Shown here: positions 11,887-22,353 of the stretch, piece by piece
How the letters are laid out: the number at the start of each line of letters is the position of its first letter
Position numbering within the stretch: the stretch's first letter is position 1
Assembly: GCA_023053685.1 (NCBI GenBank)
Contig: JALIGW010000010.1
Location: 13,747,919 to 13,811,918, forward strand
Length of the DNA: 64,000 bases
Reading direction: 5' to 3'
Source of the DNA: Diadophis punctatus similis
Taxonomy: Eukaryota > Chordata > Lepidosauria > Squamata > Dipsadidae
Program-made: the position numbers and the translations under genes
Notes under the pieces: generated by a model
The model's input: the letters and a program-made list of their open reading frames with translations, nothing else
Databases searched by the model: none
What the model was told of the DNA's origin: nothing

Positions 11887-13400
11887 CTAGGAAGTCGTAA
11901 TGTATTTTCGAAGTATATGTGCGGAACCGAGCAGTGCGGCTTTCTGCATTTGACTGATGGTGATTTTGTCAATTTTGAGCTGTTTTAAATGTAATTCCAG
12001 TGCTTTTGGGATAGCACCCAGTGTTCCAATCACTACTGGAATTACCACTGCTGGTTTGTGCCATAATCGTTGGATTTCAATTTTTAAGTCCTGGTATTTT
12101 GCGATTTTTTCGTGTTCCTTTTCATCGACCTTGCTATCTCCTGGTATTGCAATGTCAATTATAGTCACCTTGTTGTTCTCGACCAACGTGATGTCTGGTG
12201 TATTATGCGCCAGTACCTTGTCTGTTTGTATACGAAAATCCCACAAGATCTTGACCATCTGATTTTCAGTGACTTTTTCAGGCTTGTGTTCCCACCAGTT
12301 TGTAGCAGTATGGATGTTATAATTTTTGCATAAATTCCAGTGGATCATTTGTGCAACAGAGTTGTGTCGTAATTTGTAATCAGTCTGTGCGATTTTCTTG
12401 CAGCAGCTGAGCACATGGGCTACAGTTTCATCAGCTTCCTTGCATAATCTGCATTTAGCATCATTTGAAGATTTATCAATTTTGGCCTTTATGGCATTTG
12501 TACGAATTGCCTGTTCTTGTGCGGCCAGGATCAATGATTCTGTTTCTTTCTTTAAAGTACCAGATGTTAACCATAACCAAGTTTTTTCACTGTCCACTTT
12601 GTCTTTTATTTTTTCCAGAAATTGGCCATGTAATGCTTTATTTTGCCAACTCTCCATTCTTGATTTTATCACATTTTTTCTGTATTCTTGTTTCGTCTGT
12701 TGGACCTTCAGTAGATTTTTGTTCTTTACTTCAATTAATAGATGTTCTTGACTTTCTTTTAAATAATCCGCCAATGCATGCTTTTCTTCTTCAACTGTTT
12801 GCTTTACTTGTAGTAGTCCTCTGCCACCTGATTTTCTGGGCAGGTAAAGTCTATCAGTGTCACTACGTGGATGTAAACTGTAGTGCATTGTCATTAGTTT
12901 TCTGGTGTTTCGGTCCAAAATGTCCAAATCAGCTTGTGTCCAGTTAATTATACCAGCCGTGTATCTTATGACTGGTATTGCCCAGGTATTCATGGCCTTG
13001 ATGGTGTTTCCACCATTTAATTTAGATTTCAAAATTTTCCTAACTCTGTTGGTGTACTCTCTTCTAATGATAGTTTTCACTTCTCCATGTCTGATGTTAT
13101 CCAACTGCAGAATGCCCAGATATTTATAGGCTTCATTTTGATTGCATTTAATTAATTGGCCATTGGGCATTTCAATTCCGTCACATGTAGTGATTTTGCC
13201 CCTTTTCATAGATACAGTGGCACATTTTTCCATGCCAAACTGCATTGAGATATCTGTGCTGAATATTAGGACTGTGTTGGTCAGTGATTGGATTTCTATT
13301 TCTGACTTTCCATACAGTTTCAAATCATCCATATACAATAAATGTGAAATTTTTTCAGCGTCTTTGGCTATTTGGTATCCAAGTTTCATTTTTTTTAAGA
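11887..13400 (-). pseudogene. R4/Dong LINE ORF, C-terminal part (RT active site to endonuclease)
   Basis: This is the downstream portion of the interrupted LINE protein. In order it shows the catalytic HLLYMDDLKLYG (about 13,341-13,306), thumb and linker (RKSGGRGLLQVKQTV), a zinc finger CRLCKEADETVAHVLSCC (about 12,458-12,402), and a restriction-like endonuclease with NTPDITLVE then VTIIDIAIPGD, ending at TAG 11,887-11,889. In this family the endonuclease nicks the target and the reverse transcriptase copies the RNA onto it. No stop or shift is visible within the part. It is called a pseudogene only because the copia array separates it from its N-terminus. Removing the array and one TTACT leaves the frame continuous (3,399 nt in total, divisible by three). 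Confidence 0.88.
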
Positions 13401-13405
13401 TTACT
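13401..13405. repeat. Left target-site duplication of copia array (TTACT)
   Basis: TTACT immediately precedes LTR 1 (13,406), and the same five bases follow LTR 4 at 27,301-27,305. Five base pairs is the usual duplication for Ty1/copia integrases. Nothing equivalent flanks the inner LTRs, so the array behaves as one insertion. Confidence 0.95.
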
Positions 13406-13878
13406 TGTTAGGTCTCTGACCATAACTGATTGGATAGATAATATATGTCTAGTTTTTAACAGCTATAAGTCTGTTTAGCTTAGGTGTTGCAGACTGCCAC
13501 AAGAGGGAGCTAGAGTTCACAGCTTATTTCTATGGGAGTCCCTCTCTGTTTGTCTTTGGTCTCTGCTACTCAGAGTGTAGTCTCTGCTACTCATTAGAGC
13601 AAGGCCTAGAGTATGTATGCTCTGCATTTCTCTCTGTGTTGTAGTTATGTATTATAGCTGAAATGTATTTGTACTGGATAATACTTGGATTGTCATTATG
13701 ACTATTAAGTGTATGACTTTGGACTGTTTATAGGAAAATGCTATTTCTTAAAGTAAACTTTAATTCAAGTTAGTATATCTGTGTGTGGCTGAGTACTTAT
13801 TCACAACTGATCTCAATCTAAATGTTTCTGTATGCACAACCTTGGTAACACAAGGAATACTCTGCTAATACATTAACA
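13406..13878 (+). repeat. Copia LTR 1
   Basis: A 473-bp LTR starting TGTTAGGTC and ending CATTAACA. The 5-bp terminal inverted repeat TGTTA/TAACA is perfect. It carries G at 13,575, as do LTRs 3 and 4. Confidence 0.95.
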
Positions 13879-13880
13879 CT

Positions 13881-13894
13881 GGTTATGGGCCCAG
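13881..13894 (+). promoter_or_regulatory. Copia primer binding site, initiator tRNA-Met anticodon arm
   Basis: GGTTATGGGCCCAG begins two bases after the LTR. It is the exact complement of CTGGGCCCATAACC, the anticodon stem and loop of eukaryotic initiator tRNA-Met, and not of the tRNA 3' end. In Drosophila copia the primer is a cleaved half of this tRNA, and the site is of the same kind. It repeats at 18,355 and 22,829. Confidence 0.88.
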
Positions 13895-13970
13895 AGAGAT
13901 ATTGAGAGTTAGTGTGAATATTCAGTTTCATACTCAGACAGCTAACTTGTGGTTTACTGTTAAATTAACA

Positions 13971-16900
13971 ATGGCACAAGAACAGTCAACTAGCTTATCC
14001 CTGATAACCAGGTTAGATGGAACTAACTATGTTTCCTGGTCTATGAAGTGCAGCTTACTTTTGCGTAAAGAAGGATTATGGACTGTGGTTAATAATTCAC
14101 CTGATATAACAGCTTGGGATCCAACAAATGATGAAGATAAGAAGAAAATAGCTGCCTTTAACCGGGATAATGAAAAGGCTCTTAGTATTATTGGACTGAC
14201 ACTGAGTGATCAGCAACTGGTCCATATTCATGGTGAAGATTCTGCTGCCAAGTGTTGGAGTACCTTAAAGAGACTTTATGTTCGTGATAGTGTTGGTGCG
14301 CATATACACCTTACACGTAAACTGTTCAGAGCACGTTTGTTAAAAGGTGGTGACATGTTAGCTCATTTGGAGTTTATGAAGAGAACATTACAAGAGCTAC
14401 ATGAAAAGGAACTGATTTTCTCAGAGTTGCATCAAGTTTATATTATTCTTTCTTCTTTGGATGACTCTTATGATGATTATGTGTCTTCACTGGAAGTTTT
14501 AACCAGAGATGAACTGACATTGACTGGCATAATAGGAAGACTGTTAGAAGAGTCTAGAAGAAGGCAAGATAGAAAACAACTGAGAGAGAAACAACCACAG
14601 GAAGAACCACAGAGAGAGAAACAACCACAATCTTCAACTGCCTATATTGTTAGGAAATGTTATTCTTGTGGGGCTAAGGGTCATATAGCCAGATTCTGTA
14701 AAATGGGTAAAAAGCAGAATGCTATTAATATGCAGAGAGCTTATAATGATGTTAGTGTAGCTATATCAAGTACAAATAAAAATGTAAGCCATGATATCTG
14801 GATAATAGACAGTGGAGCATCTCAGTGTATAACTAAAAGTAAAGAGAGATTTGTTAATATGACTAAAAGTAACCAGCATGTATCATTAGCAAATGGCTGG
14901 AAATTGAAAGTATCTGGAGAAGGTAATGCATATTGTTCATGTATTAATGAAAATTTACCAATGTTATATGTACCTAACCTTATATATAACTTACTATCTG
15001 TGAGAGAATTGGTAAAAGCAGGGTTTGTGGTAACTTTTCAGGGAGATAAATGTTTAATTGAAAAACAAGGTAAAAGAGTTACTGCAAGGTTGCATGATGG
15101 CTTATACATTATCCATGATAGTCCATTAAATAAGGCCAATTCAGTTTATGAAAATAGAAAGCCTCATGACGAATGTATTCATTTGCTCCATAGACGTATG
15201 GGACATTTAAATTTCAAAATTTTAAAGAAAACTGTTGAGTTATCTAATGGTATAAAATTAAAACCTTGTACAAGATATTTAAATTGTAATGCTTGCAATC
15301 AGGAAAAGAGCAAGGTAATTCCTGCAAACAGGTTAAATGGATTTAAAACCAAGGAACCATTAGAGGTTGTATTTGCTGATCTCATTGGACCTAAGAAACC
15401 CAGTTTAGGTGGAGCCTGTTATATATTGAGCATAGTTGATCATTTTTCTAGATATGGTTTCTGTTATCTGATGAAAACAAAAACAGAAACATATCAGCAT
15501 TTTGTAAACTGGTTAAGGTTTGTTGAACGAAAAATGAAAAAGAAACTGGTTAGTTTAGTAACAGATAATGGTACTGAGTTTACCAATAAGAGATTTGAAG
15601 ATATGCTAAAGAGAGCTGGTATTGAACATAAACGTTCTGCTCCTTTTCGGCCACAACATAATGCGCATATTGAACGTAGAGGTCAGACATTACAGGCTAT
15701 GTCTAGAACCATGATTTCAGATTCTGGTTTACCAGAAAGACTCTGGGGTGAAGCTATAATGTGTGCTAACCATGTTTTGAACAATGTAGTGAATGCAACA
15801 ACTGGTGAATTGCCATTTACCCGTTGGTATGGTAGGAAACCAAATCTTAGTTATTTGCATACATTTGGTGCACCAGCATGGGTGCATATTCCCACACAAG
15901 TAAGGCGAAAGGGACAACACAGAGCACGGAAATTATGTTTTGTAGGGTATGAATCTAATCATAGATCATTTAGATTCTGGGAGCCAGGTACTACTAGAGT
16001 ATATTGTAGTGCAAGTGCTAAATTCCTTGAGCATGTTGGATGGAGTAAACTGGAACAGGAATACAAGGAACAAGATAGTATTGTTGTTGAGGATCCATTG
16101 TTTCCTGATGATTCTGATAAGAGAAGTACTGATAATAGGATAGTGAAAGAATCCTCAATAGAGAAACCATCTATGGATGATGTAGAAGATACTTCGATAG
16201 GGGAGGAAAAGGAAGAGGAAATTCCAACAACTTGTACTAAATTGCCTAGGAGGTCGACTAGGGAGAGACGTCCACCTGATAGATATCAGGCAAGTATTGT
16301 ATGCCAGATTAATGTGGAACCGTCTAATTATAACGAACTTAAGCTGTATCCAACAAAGGAACAGGTATCTTGGCAGGAAGCTATGAATAAGGAATTAAAA
16401 TCTTTAAAGGATCTTGAGGTATATGAAGATGTAAAGTTACCACCAGGTGAGCGTGCAATAGGTTGCAGATGGGTGTATAAATTAAAGACTGGTGTGGATG
16501 GCACTGTTACCCATAAAGCAAGATTAGTTGCTCAGGGGTTTGCTCAATCAGATAAGGATTATGATGAGGTATTTGCACCTAGTCTGAGAGCAAATACATT
16601 GAGAGGAGCATTAGTTTGGGCAGCTAAAAATAAATGCATAATTAATCATGTAGATGTCGAAACTGCATATCTACATGCACCTTTACAACATACCATTTAT
16701 ATGAGAAAGCCATTAGGTTTAAAAGATGATGGAAAAAATGATTATTGGAAATTAAAGAAAAGTCTTTATGGTTTAAAGCAATCAGGTTATGAATGGAATA
16801 AATGCATTGTAAAAGAATTAGTTTCCATGGATTTTAAAGCTGGTATAGCTGATCCTTGTTTATTTAGGAGAGAGAAAGATGGTTTGATTTCTCTGTTGCT

Positions 16901-17846
16901 ATTATTTACAGATGATATAGCGATTATAACAAAGACTGAACAAGAAGCAAATGATATTGTTTCTGAATTACAAAGAAAGTTCAAGATTAGAAATTTAGGA
17001 GAAATTAAACATTATTTGGGTCTTGATATAATGAAGACAAATAGAGGATTCAAAATTTCGCAAGCTAAAAAGATTAGCCAATTGTTAAAAAGATACAACC
17101 TGGAGAATTGTAAAACTGCTAAGACACCAATGGATCAGGGATTTACAAATAGTGATACTAAATGTCCTGTGTTTGATAAGGAGATATATCAGTCTCTAAT
17201 TGGTAGTCTCTCATATTTGAGTAATTGGTCTAGACCAGATATATCTTACAGCGTAAATCAACTGGCTAGATATAATGCTGAACCAAATGAAAGGCATTGG
17301 CAAGCAGCTAAACGAATACTTAGATACCTAAAGCACACAATACATTATTCTTTATATTTAGAACCGAGAAATGAATTAGTGTTAACTGCATATGCTGATG
17401 CAAGTTTTGCTACTGATGCAATGACTCGCAAATCAACATCAGGTATAGTGGTAATGTTGGGTAATGCTTTAATAGGGTGGAAATCTATTAGGCAACAACA
17501 TATTAGTTTATCCACTATGGAAGCAGAATTCTCGAGTTTATCATTAATGTGTACAGAATTGGTGTATTATAAACAATTGTTAAAGGATATAGGAATTACT
17601 GTACAGGAGCCATTTATTGTGTATGAAGACAATCAATCTGCCATTAGTATGGCTAATAGTTTAGCTGTGAAAACAAGGTCGAAACATACTGATTTGAGAT
17701 ATCTGAATGTTAGACAATGTGTTCAAAATAAAATGGTTAAGTTGGAATACTGCATGACTGAACAGAATATTGCAGATCATTTTACTAAAGCGCAAGGTGC
17801 AATTAAACACAAAGAGTGTTGTGAAAACTATGGTTTAAAGATGTAA
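13971..17846 (+). CDS. Copia Gag-Pol polyprotein, copy 1, intact
   Basis: The protein has 1,291 residues in one frame. I take the ATG at 13,971 (MAQEQSTSL) as start; the frame is open upstream but offers only a TTG. Domains from that methionine are: Gag with LDGTNYVSW near the N-terminus; zinc knuckle CYSCGAKGHIARFC (230-243); aspartic protease DSGA (D280); integrase zinc region with H407/H412 and CNAC (439-442); integrase catalytic D470, D532 and E568, an exact DD35E; reverse transcriptase with D895 in HVDVETAYLH and catalytic FTDD (979-982) where YVDD is usual; RNase H with D1143, E1184 and D1220. It would package RNA, process itself, copy the genome and integrate. No stop or shift was seen. 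Codons are A/T-rich relative to the surrounding Gypsy and CR1 sequence. Confidence 0.95.
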   Translation: MAQEQSTSLSLITRLDGTNYVSWSMKCSLLLRKEGLWTVVNNSPDITAWDPTNDEDKKKIAAFNRDNEKALSIIGLTLSDQQLVHIHGEDSAAKCWSTLKRLYVRDSVGAHIHLTRKLFRARLLKGGDMLAHLEFMKRTLQELHEKELIFSELHQVYIILSSLDDSYDDYVSSLEVLTRDELTLTGIIGRLLEESRRRQDRKQLREKQPQEEPQREKQPQSSTAYIVRKCYSCGAKGHIARFCKMGKKQNAINMQRAYNDVSVAISSTNKNVSHDIWIIDSGASQCITKSKERFVNMTKSNQHVSLANGWKLKVSGEGNAYCSCINENLPMLYVPNLIYNLLSVRELVKAGFVVTFQGDKCLIEKQGKRVTARLHDGLYIIHDSPLNKANSVYENRKPHDECIHLLHRRMGHLNFKILKKTVELSNGIKLKPCTRYLNCNACNQEKSKVIPANRLNGFKTKEPLEVVFADLIGPKKPSLGGACYILSIVDHFSRYGFCYLMKTKTETYQHFVNWLRFVERKMKKKLVSLVTDNGTEFTNKRFEDMLKRAGIEHKRSAPFRPQHNAHIERRGQTLQAMSRTMISDSGLPERLWGEAIMCANHVLNNVVNATTGELPFTRWYGRKPNLSYLHTFGAPAWVHIPTQVRRKGQHRARKLCFVGYESNHRSFRFWEPGTTRVYCSASAKFLEHVGWSKLEQEYKEQDSIVVEDPLFPDDSDKRSTDNRIVKESSIEKPSMDDVEDTSIGEEKEEEIPTTCTKLPRRSTRERRPPDRYQASIVCQINVEPSNYNELKLYPTKEQVSWQEAMNKELKSLKDLEVYEDVKLPPGERAIGCRWVYKLKTGVDGTVTHKARLVAQGFAQSDKDYDEVFAPSLRANTLRGALVWAAKNKCIINHVDVETAYLHAPLQHTIYMRKPLGLKDDGKNDYWKLKKSLYGLKQSGYEWNKCIVKELVSMDFKAGIADPCLFRREKDGLISLLLLFTDDIAIITKTEQEANDIVSELQRKFKIRNLGEIKHYLGLDIMKTNRGFKISQAKKISQLLKRYNLENCKTAKTPMDQGFTNSDTKCPVFDKEIYQSLIGSLSYLSNWSRPDISYSVNQLARYNAEPNERHWQAAKRILRYLKHTIHYSLYLEPRNELVLTAYADASFATDAMTRKSTSGIVVMLGNALIGWKSIRQQHISLSTMEAEFSSLSLMCTELVYYKQLLKDIGITVQEPFIVYEDNQSAISMANSLAVKTRSKHTDLRYLNVRQCVQNKMVKLEYCMTEQNIADHFTKAQGAIKHKECCENYGLKM

Positions 17847-17868
17847 GGTATTATATATTGATCTACCC

Positions 17869-17879
17869 AAAGGGGAGAA
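17869..17879 (+). promoter_or_regulatory. Copia polypurine tract
   Basis: AAAGGGGAGAA lies directly against the TG of LTR 2 and would prime plus-strand synthesis. Identical tracts precede LTR 3 (22,343-22,353) and LTR 4 (26,817-26,827). Confidence 0.9.
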
Positions 17880-18352
17880 TGTTAGGTCTCTGACCATAAC
17901 TGATTGGATAGATAATATATGTCTAGTTTTTAACAGCTATAAGTCTGTTTAGCTTAGGTGTTGCAGACTGCCACAAGAGGGAGCTAGAGTTCACAGCTTA
18001 TTTCTATGGGAGTCCCTCTCTGTTTGTCTTTGGTCTCTGCTACTCAGAATGTAGTCTCTGCTACTCATTAGAGCAAGGCCTAGAGTATGTATGCTCTGCA
18101 TTTCTCTCTGTGTTGTAGTTATGTATTATAGCTGAAATGTATTTGTACTGGATAATACTTGGATTGTCATTATGACTATTAAGTGTATGACTTTGGACTG
18201 TTTATAGGAAAATGCTATTTCTTAAAGTAAACTTTAATTCAAGTTAGTATATCTGTGTGTGGCTGAGTACTTATTCACAACTGATCTCAATCTAAATGTT
18301 TCTGTATGCACAACCTTGGTAACACAAGGAATACTCTGCTAATACATTAACA
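17880..18352 (+). repeat. Copia LTR 2, shared by units 1 and 2
   Basis: A 473-bp LTR acting as 3' LTR of the first unit and 5' LTR of the second. It differs from the other three by A instead of G at 18,049 (CTCAGAATG against CTCAGAGTG). No target duplication flanks it. Confidence 0.95.
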
Positions 18353-18444
18353 CTGGTTATGGGCCCAGAGAGATATTGAGAGTTAGTGTGAATATTCAGT
18401 TTCATACTCAGACAGCTAACTTGTGGTTTACTGTTAAATTAACA

Positions 18445-21400
18445 ATGGCACAAGAACAGTCAACTAGCTTATCCCTGATAACCAGGTTAGATGGAACTAA
18501 CTATGTTTCCTGGTCTATGAAGTGCAGCTTACTTTTGCGTAAAGAAGGATTATGGACTGTGGTTAATAATTCACCTGATATAACAGCTTGGGATCCAACA
18601 AATGATGAAGATAAGAAGAAAATAGCTGCCTTTAACCGGGATAATGAAAAGGCTCTTAGTATTATTGGACTGACACTGAGTGATCAGCAACTGGTCCATA
18701 TTCATGGTGAAGATTCTGCTGCCAAGTGTTGGAGTACCTTAAAGAGACTTTATGTTCGTGATAGTGTTGGTGCGCATATACACCTTACACGTAAACTGTT
18801 CAGAGCACGTTTGTTAAAAGGTGGTGACATGTTAGCTCATTTGGAGTTTATGAAGAGAACATTACAAGAGCTACATGAAAAGGAACTGATTTTCTCAGAG
18901 TTGCATCAAGTTTATATTATTCTTTCTTCTTTGGATGACTCTTATGATGATTATGTGTCTTCACTGGAAGTTTTAACCAGAGATGAACTGACATTGACTG
19001 GCATAATAGGAAGACTGTTAGAAGAGTCTAGAAGAAGGCAAGATAGAAAACAACTGAGAGAGAAACAACCACAGGAAGAACCACAGAGAGAGAAACAACC
19101 ACAATCTTCAACTGCCTATATTGTTAGGAAATGTTATTCTTGTGGGGCTAAGGGTCATATAGCCAGATTCTGTAAAATGGGTAAAAAGCAGAATGCTATT
19201 AATATGCAGAGAGCTTATAATGATGTTAGTGTAGCTATATCAAGTACAAATAAAAATGTAAGCCATGATATCTGGATAATAGACAGTGGAGCATCTCAGT
19301 GTATAACTAAAAGTAAAGAGAGATTTGTTAATATGACTAAAAGTAACCAGCATGTATCATTAGCAAATGGCTGGAAATTGAAAGTATCTGGAGAAGGTAA
19401 TGCATATTGTTCATGTATTAATGAAAATTTACCAATGTTATATGTACCTAACCTTATATATAACTTACTATCTGTGAGAGAATTGGTAAAAGCAGGGTTT
19501 GTGGTAACTTTTCAGGGAGATAAATGTTTAATTGAAAAACAAGGTAAAAGAGTTACTGCAAGGTTGCATGATGGCTTATACATTATCCATGATAGTCCAT
19601 TAAATAAGGCCAATTCAGTTTATGAAAATAGAAAGCCTCATGACGAATGTATTCATTTGCTCCATAGACGTATGGGACATTTAAATTTCAAAATTTTAAA
19701 GAAAACTGTTGAGTTATCTAATGGTATAAAATTAAAACCTTGTACAAGATATTTAAATTGTAATGCTTGCAATCAGGAAAAGAGCAAGGTAATTCCTGCA
19801 AACAGGTTAAATGGATTTAAAACCAAGGAACCATTAGAGGTTGTATTTGCTGATCTCATTGGACCTAAGAAACCCAGTTTAGGTGGAGCCTGTTATATAT
19901 TGAGCATAGTTGATCATTTTTCTAGATATGGTTTCTGTTATCTGATGAAAACAAAAACAGAAACATATCAGCATTTTGTAAACTGGTTAAGGTTTGTTGA
20001 ACGAAAAATGAAAAAGAAACTGGTTAGTTTAGTAACAGATAATGGTACTGAGTTTACCAATAAGAGATTTGAAGATATGCTAAAGAGAGCTGGTATTGAA
20101 CATAAACGTTCTGCTCCTTTTCGGCCACAACATAATGCGCATATTGAACGTAGAGGTCAGACATTACAGGCTATGTCTAGAACCATGATTTCAGATTCTG
20201 GTTTACCAGAAAGACTCTGGGGTGAAGCTATAATGTGTGCTAACCATGTTTTGAACAATGTAGTGAATGCAACAACTGGTGAATTGCCATTTACCCGTTG
20301 GTATGGTAGGAAACCAAATCTTAGTTATTTGCATACATTTGGTGCACCAGCATGGGTGCATATTCCCACACAAGTAAGGCGAAAGGGACAACACAGAGCA
20401 CGGAAATTATGTTTTGTAGGGTATGAATCTAATCATAGATCATTTAGATTCTGGGAGCCAGGTACTACTAGAGTATATTGTAGTGCAAGTGCTAAATTCC
20501 TTGAGCATGTTGGATGGAGTAAACTGGAACAGGAATACAAGGAACAAGATAGTATTGTTGTTGAGGATCCATTGTTTCCTGATGATTCTGATAAGAGAAG
20601 TACTGATAATAGGATAGTGAAAGAATCCTCAATAGAGAAACCATCTATGGATGATGTAGAAGATACTTCGATAGGGGAGGAAAAGGAAGAGGAAATTCCA
20701 ACAACTTGTACTAAATTGCCTAGGAGGTCGACTAGGGAGAGACGTCCACCTGATAGATATCAGGCAAGTATTGTATGCCAGATTAATGTGGAACCGTCTA
20801 ATTATAACGAACTTAAGCTGTATCCAACAAAGGAACAGGTATCTTGGCAGGAAGCTATGAATAAGGAATTAAAATCTTTAAAGGATCTTGAGGTATATGA
20901 AGATGTAAAGTTACCACCAGGTGAGCGTGCAATAGGTTGCAGATGGGTGTATAAATTAAAGACTGGTGTGGATGGCACTGTTACCCATAAAGCAAGATTA
21001 GTTGCTCAGGGGTTTGCTCAATCAGATAAGGATTATGATGAGGTATTTGCACCTAGTCTGAGAGCAAATACATTGAGAGGAGCATTAGTTTGGGCAGCTA
21101 AAAATAAATGCATAATTAATCATGTAGATGTCGAAACTGCATATCTACATGCACCTTTACAACATACCATTTATATGAGAAAGCCATTAGGTTTAAAAGA
21201 TGATGGAAAAAATGATTATTGGAAATTAAAGAAAAGTCTTTATGGTTTAAAGCAATCAGGTTATGAATGGAATAAATGCATTGTAAAAGAATTAGTTTCC
21301 ATGGATTTTAAAGCTGGTATAGCTGATCCTTGTTTATTTAGGAGAGAGAAAGATGGTTTGATTTCTCTGTTGCTATTATTTACAGATGATATAGCGATTA

Positions 21401-22320
21401 TAACAAAGACTGAACAAGAAGCAAATGATATTGTTTCTGAATTACAAAGAAAGTTCAAGATTAGAAATTTAGGAGAAATTAAACATTATTTGGGTCTTGA
21501 TATAATGAAGACAAATAGAGGATTCAAAATTTCGCAAGCTAAAAAGATTAGCCAATTGTTAAAAAGATACAACCTGGAGAATTGTAAAACTGCTAAGACA
21601 CCAATGGATCAGGGATTTACAAATAGTGATACTAAATGTCCTGTGTTTGATAAGGAGATATATCAGTCTCTAATTGGTAGTCTCTCATATTTGAGTAATT
21701 GGTCTAGACCAGATATATCTTACAGCGTAAATCAACTGGCTAGATATAATGCTGAACCAAATGAAAGGCATTGGCAAGCAGCTAAACGAATACTTAGATA
21801 CCTAAAGCACACAATACATTATTCTTTATATTTAGAACCGAGAAATGAATTAGTGTTAACTGCATATGCTGATGCAAGTTTTGCTACTGATGCAATGACT
21901 CGCAAATCAACATCAGGTATAGTGGTAATGTTGGGTAATGCTTTAATAGGGTGGAAATCTATTAGGCAACAACATATTAGTTTATCCACTATGGAAGCAG
22001 AATTCTCGAGTTTATCATTAATGTGTACAGAATTGGTGTATTATAAACAATTGTTAAAGGATATAGGAATTACTGTACAGGAGCCATTTATTGTGTATGA
22101 AGACAATCAATCTGCCATTAGTATGGCTAATAGTTTAGCTGTGAAAACAAGGTCGAAACATACTGATTTGAGATATCTGAATGTTAGACAATGTGTTCAA
22201 AATAAAATGGTTAAGTTGGAATACTGCATGACTGAACAGAATATTGCAGATCATTTTACTAAAGCGCAAGGTGCAATTAAACACAAAGAGTGTTGTGAAA
22301 ACTATGGTTTAAAGATGTAA
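18445..22320 (+). CDS. Copia Gag-Pol polyprotein, copy 2, intact
   Basis: The translation is identical to copy 1 over its full 1,291 residues, offset by exactly 4,474 bases. The start is the ATG at 18,445, preceded by the same primer site (18,355-18,368) and leader. All catalytic residues listed for copy 1 are present, including the unusual FTDD. Such identity between neighbours means the triplication is very recent or is kept uniform by exchange, unless it is an assembly error. Transcription from LTR 2 would give a normal genomic RNA ending in LTR 3, and read-through from LTR 1 could give RNAs spanning two units. Confidence 0.93.
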   Translation: MAQEQSTSLSLITRLDGTNYVSWSMKCSLLLRKEGLWTVVNNSPDITAWDPTNDEDKKKIAAFNRDNEKALSIIGLTLSDQQLVHIHGEDSAAKCWSTLKRLYVRDSVGAHIHLTRKLFRARLLKGGDMLAHLEFMKRTLQELHEKELIFSELHQVYIILSSLDDSYDDYVSSLEVLTRDELTLTGIIGRLLEESRRRQDRKQLREKQPQEEPQREKQPQSSTAYIVRKCYSCGAKGHIARFCKMGKKQNAINMQRAYNDVSVAISSTNKNVSHDIWIIDSGASQCITKSKERFVNMTKSNQHVSLANGWKLKVSGEGNAYCSCINENLPMLYVPNLIYNLLSVRELVKAGFVVTFQGDKCLIEKQGKRVTARLHDGLYIIHDSPLNKANSVYENRKPHDECIHLLHRRMGHLNFKILKKTVELSNGIKLKPCTRYLNCNACNQEKSKVIPANRLNGFKTKEPLEVVFADLIGPKKPSLGGACYILSIVDHFSRYGFCYLMKTKTETYQHFVNWLRFVERKMKKKLVSLVTDNGTEFTNKRFEDMLKRAGIEHKRSAPFRPQHNAHIERRGQTLQAMSRTMISDSGLPERLWGEAIMCANHVLNNVVNATTGELPFTRWYGRKPNLSYLHTFGAPAWVHIPTQVRRKGQHRARKLCFVGYESNHRSFRFWEPGTTRVYCSASAKFLEHVGWSKLEQEYKEQDSIVVEDPLFPDDSDKRSTDNRIVKESSIEKPSMDDVEDTSIGEEKEEEIPTTCTKLPRRSTRERRPPDRYQASIVCQINVEPSNYNELKLYPTKEQVSWQEAMNKELKSLKDLEVYEDVKLPPGERAIGCRWVYKLKTGVDGTVTHKARLVAQGFAQSDKDYDEVFAPSLRANTLRGALVWAAKNKCIINHVDVETAYLHAPLQHTIYMRKPLGLKDDGKNDYWKLKKSLYGLKQSGYEWNKCIVKELVSMDFKAGIADPCLFRREKDGLISLLLLFTDDIAIITKTEQEANDIVSELQRKFKIRNLGEIKHYLGLDIMKTNRGFKISQAKKISQLLKRYNLENCKTAKTPMDQGFTNSDTKCPVFDKEIYQSLIGSLSYLSNWSRPDISYSVNQLARYNAEPNERHWQAAKRILRYLKHTIHYSLYLEPRNELVLTAYADASFATDAMTRKSTSGIVVMLGNALIGWKSIRQQHISLSTMEAEFSSLSLMCTELVYYKQLLKDIGITVQEPFIVYEDNQSAISMANSLAVKTRSKHTDLRYLNVRQCVQNKMVKLEYCMTEQNIADHFTKAQGAIKHKECCENYGLKM

Positions 22321-22353
22321 GGTATTATATATTGATCTACCCAAAGGGGAGAA

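Noticed and set aside
13902..13970. A 23-codon upstream extension of the copia protein
   Set aside because: It begins at TTG; the first ATG in frame is 13,971 and gives a normal Gag N-terminus, so eukaryotic initiation there is preferred.
15729..15920. Short minus-strand frames inside the copia units (also near 16,787)
   Set aside because: They are antisense shadows of the integrase and reverse transcriptase, repeated identically in each unit, with no protein features.
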